From the NCBI RefSeq assembly GCF_042180575.1, contig NZ_CP170094.1, positions 1,860,001-1,924,000 of the forward strand: 64,000 nt of DNA. Direction: 5' to 3'. The translations under genes and the position numbers were made by a program. Positions 62,287 through 64,000 of this stretch are shown in pieces. The first letter of the stretch is position 1. The number at the start of each line of letters is the position of its first letter. This DNA is from Bernardetia sp042180575. Lineage in GTDB: Bacteria > Bacteroidota > Bacteroidia > Cytophagales > Bernardetiaceae. The notes beneath the pieces are model-generated. The model was not told the origin of the DNA, searched no databases, and worked only from the letters and a program-made list of their open reading frames with translations.

Positions 62287-62796
62287 TTATATCCGTGTCA
62301 GTTCTCTAATTAGCTTGCTATGTTTTGGAAATTCTTTTGATAACTCTTCATACTTAGCTAGTTCGAAATCAGCAAAATCAAATGCTGGAGCAACTGTACA
62401 ACCCGATAAAGTAAAACCATTAGGATTCTGACAACGTGAAGCAAACCAAAGTCCAGCAGGAATTACAACTTGAGGAAACTGTTTTTTTTCAATATCTAGT
62501 CCCAATACTTTTTCATGAAGATTTCCCAAATCATCAAAAAAGAAAATGGAAAGTGGATCGCCATCATAAAAATGCCACATTTCGTCAGAAGCAATACGAT
62601 GAAAAGCCGAAAAAGTATCTCCTGTAAGTAAAAAATAGATAGCAGTACTGTATGCACAATTTCCAAAAAAGTTCTTGGGTAATACACTTTTAGGAATAAT
62701 TCCTTCTGCACGATATGTTTCTGCAAAAAAACCTCCTTCAGGATGAGAAGTCAAATTTAGTTTTTCAATCCAATAGTCTTGATTGTGATAACTCAT
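62287..62796 (-). CDS. cupin_5 (DUF985) protein
   Basis: 169 aa. 'LTSHPEGGFFAETYRAEG', 'STAIYFLLTGDTFSAFHRIASDEMWHFYDGDPLSIFFFDD', 'QFPQVVIPAGLWFASRCQNP.GFTLSGCTVAPAFDFADFELA' make a complete DUF985 RmlC-like cupin. The His/Glu set HR..DEMWHFY may bind metal or sugar nucleotide. Likely in one unit with maf downstream. Confidence 0.92.
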   Translation of the reverse strand: MSYHNQDYWIEKLNLTSHPEGGFFAETYRAEGIIPKSVLPKNFFGNCAYSTAIYFLLTGDTFSAFHRIASDEMWHFYDGDPLSIFFFDDLGNLHEKVLGLDIEKKQFPQVVIPAGLWFASRCQNPNGFTLSGCTVAPAFDFADFELAKYEELSKEFPKHSKLIRELTRI

Positions 62797-62820
62797 TGAT
62801 AATAGATTTACTTGTTATAT

Positions 62821-63498
62821 TTATTTTGCCAATTTACCTTCTTTGTTCTCAAAACGATAATCTATTTCAAGAAACTCTATTTTTCCTTTTTCTACTTTTG
62901 TAATCAGTTTTGGCGCAGATGTAATTCCTTGTAAGAATACAAAACCATTAAAATCAATAATTTTATATTCTGACTCCCATTCGTAATCTCTGTCTAACGT
63001 TTTAGTTTTAACTAATCCATTTTCTTGATAAGTAAATCTATATTCTTTTACTTTTTCAATAGATTGAAATAAAGGTGCTTTTATTAATTCTTTTTTCAAT
63101 TTATTTACAGTTGTATTACTTGGTTTTTCATTCAATTTGACATAAGACAATGTATATCCTTTATAGTTTATTGTCAGTGAATCGTTTGTATGGACGGTCA
63201 TTGTTTCTTCTTCATTCAGTTTGTATATTTTGTCATCTAAAGAAGTCAAGTTTAATGTGTCTCTATAAACAAATACATTAGTTTCACCACTTTTCATATT
63301 TATTCTGTCTTGAGTTTCCATTCTATGAAACTGATTTGACGTTGTGCTATAAAGAAAAATCTGAACTTTTGCTTGTTCCATAAAATTTCCTAAAGAATCA
63401 TACACTCCTTTTGTTCTCCATAATTTTCCAGTTTCAATATTTTGTCCAAAACTTAGAGTTGAGATAAATAGCATTAGTAATACAAGTAGATTTTTCAT
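62821..63498 (-). CDS. secreted hypothetical protein
   Basis: 225 aa. Signal peptide cut near SFGQ. The mature part is beta-rich with 'GKLWRTKGVYDSLGNFMEQAKVQIFLYS' and 'VKEYRFTYQENGLVKTKTLDRDYEWESEYKI', which loosely recalls YD/MORN-like secreted Bacteroidota proteins. No known family recognised. It lies 24 bp upstream of the cupin gene. Confidence 0.7.
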   Translation of the reverse strand: MKNLLVLLMLFISTLSFGQNIETGKLWRTKGVYDSLGNFMEQAKVQIFLYSTTSNQFHRMETQDRINMKSGETNVFVYRDTLNLTSLDDKIYKLNEEETMTVHTNDSLTINYKGYTLSYVKLNEKPSNTTVNKLKKELIKAPLFQSIEKVKEYRFTYQENGLVKTKTLDRDYEWESEYKIIDFNGFVFLQGITSAPKLITKVEKGKIEFLEIDYRFENKEGKLAK

Positions 63499-63690
63499 GT
63501 TTTTATAGTTAAATTTTTAAATAATATACAAATATAATAAATTAAGTTACGACCTAAGTGAAGTAGGATTATTGAATTTCTTTTCAATAATTTCAACTAG
63601 AAACAAAATCTTTTTCTAAAGTATAAAACTAAAACCCTAAATTTGCAAGACACAAATTTTAAATAAATAATTTTGTGAAACTTATCCACT

Positions 63691-64000
63691 ATGAAAAACT
63701 ACGTAAAATTCAAGCCTAAAGACAAAAGTTTATTCTTTCCGACCTTAAAAAAGAGAGTAGATGATTATTTTATTACCAACAATATTAGTAAAAATGCAAA
63801 TACAGGTATGGTAATCAAGACGATTATTTTACTATCTGCCTATATTTTACCTTTTATTTATATTTTAGCTTACAACCCTAGTTTTATCATTTCTACTGTT
63901 TTATGGTCAATAATGGGACTAGGTATTGCAGGAATTGGGATGAGTGTGATGCATGATGCAAATCATGGTTCGTATTCTCGTTCGGAATGGATAAACAAAC
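63691..64000 (+). CDS. membrane fatty-acid desaturase, N-terminal part (cut by window end)
   Basis: The ATG at 63691 opens a frame to the window edge (103 codons). It encodes 'MKNYVKFKPKDKSLFFPTL..', a first membrane region (TIILLSAYILPFIYILAY), a second (STVLWSIMGLGIAGIGM), then the first histidine box in 'SVMHDANHGSYSRS'. This H-D-x-x-H arrangement belongs to the non-heme di-iron acyl desaturases (front-end/linoleoyl-CoA desaturase-like). The remaining histidine boxes lie outside the window. Confidence 0.85.
   Translation, partial: MKNYVKFKPKDKSLFFPTLKKRVDDYFITNNISKNANTGMVIKTIILLSAYILPFIYILAYNPSFIISTVLWSIMGLGIAGIGMSVMHDANHGSYSRSEWINK

Overview
The window is AT-rich DNA from a member of the Bacteroidota, most likely a gliding Cytophagales bacterium of the Bernardetia/Flexibacter type (genus is inference). 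Evidence: a secreted protein with a type IX secretion C-terminal domain, a Reg_prop/Y_Y_Y propeller sensor, a TPR plus beta-barrel envelope pair, promoters of the TTTG-N19-TAnnTTTG type, A-rich rather than Shine-Dalgarno leaders, and a vault-protein homologue, which among bacteria is known mainly from this group.

Layout. 0-8 kb: a secreted MORN-like protein, trmB, a PH-domain protein, a 298-bp MITE, a subtilase lipoprotein and a LuxE-like synthetase. 8-18 kb: hslU, floA, a very large propeller-GAF-SpoIIE phosphatase, a glycosidase-like lipoprotein, queA, an RsbW-like kinase and yidD. 18-23 kb: a RAYT transposase between its own REP palindromes and a perfect 22-copy heptamer array, then a bacterial major-vault-protein homologue and an unknown gene. 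23-34 kb: DPP-IV peptidase, AraC regulator, an intact IS1-family element with 8-bp target duplication, methyltransferase, DUF4349 lipoprotein, UDP-sugar dehydrogenase. 34-48 kb: ferredoxin, T9SS cargo, a membrane-anchored PD-(D/E)XK protein next to a response regulator, a glycosyltransferase riddled with in-frame palindromes, aat, SGNH hydrolase plus FadL channel, and a fused SpeD-SpeE. 48-64 kb: tRNA-Phe, an Abi-like membrane protein, a 130-nt tRNA-like RNA with an abnormal anticodon loop, bioB, SulP transporter, DUF1697, paired 145-bp MITEs, beta-barrel, TPR protein, maf, cupin, and the start of a fatty-acid desaturase cut by the window edge.

The most striking layer is repetitive DNA. One 18-bp palindrome has a nearly fixed centre (GTG-RGGA-CAC) but arms that differ from copy to copy while staying self-complementary. 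It occurs singly and as inverted pairs (REPIN-like), between genes, within 20 bp of hslU, at the start of the vault gene, and in frame inside a glycosyltransferase. Three MITE types, two of them with clean target-site duplications, an IS1 element, a RAYT with cognate REPs and two heptamer arrays show that small mobile DNA shapes this chromosome. Most protein-coding genes are otherwise ordinary housekeeping or envelope genes in short transcription units, many closed by strong hairpin terminators.
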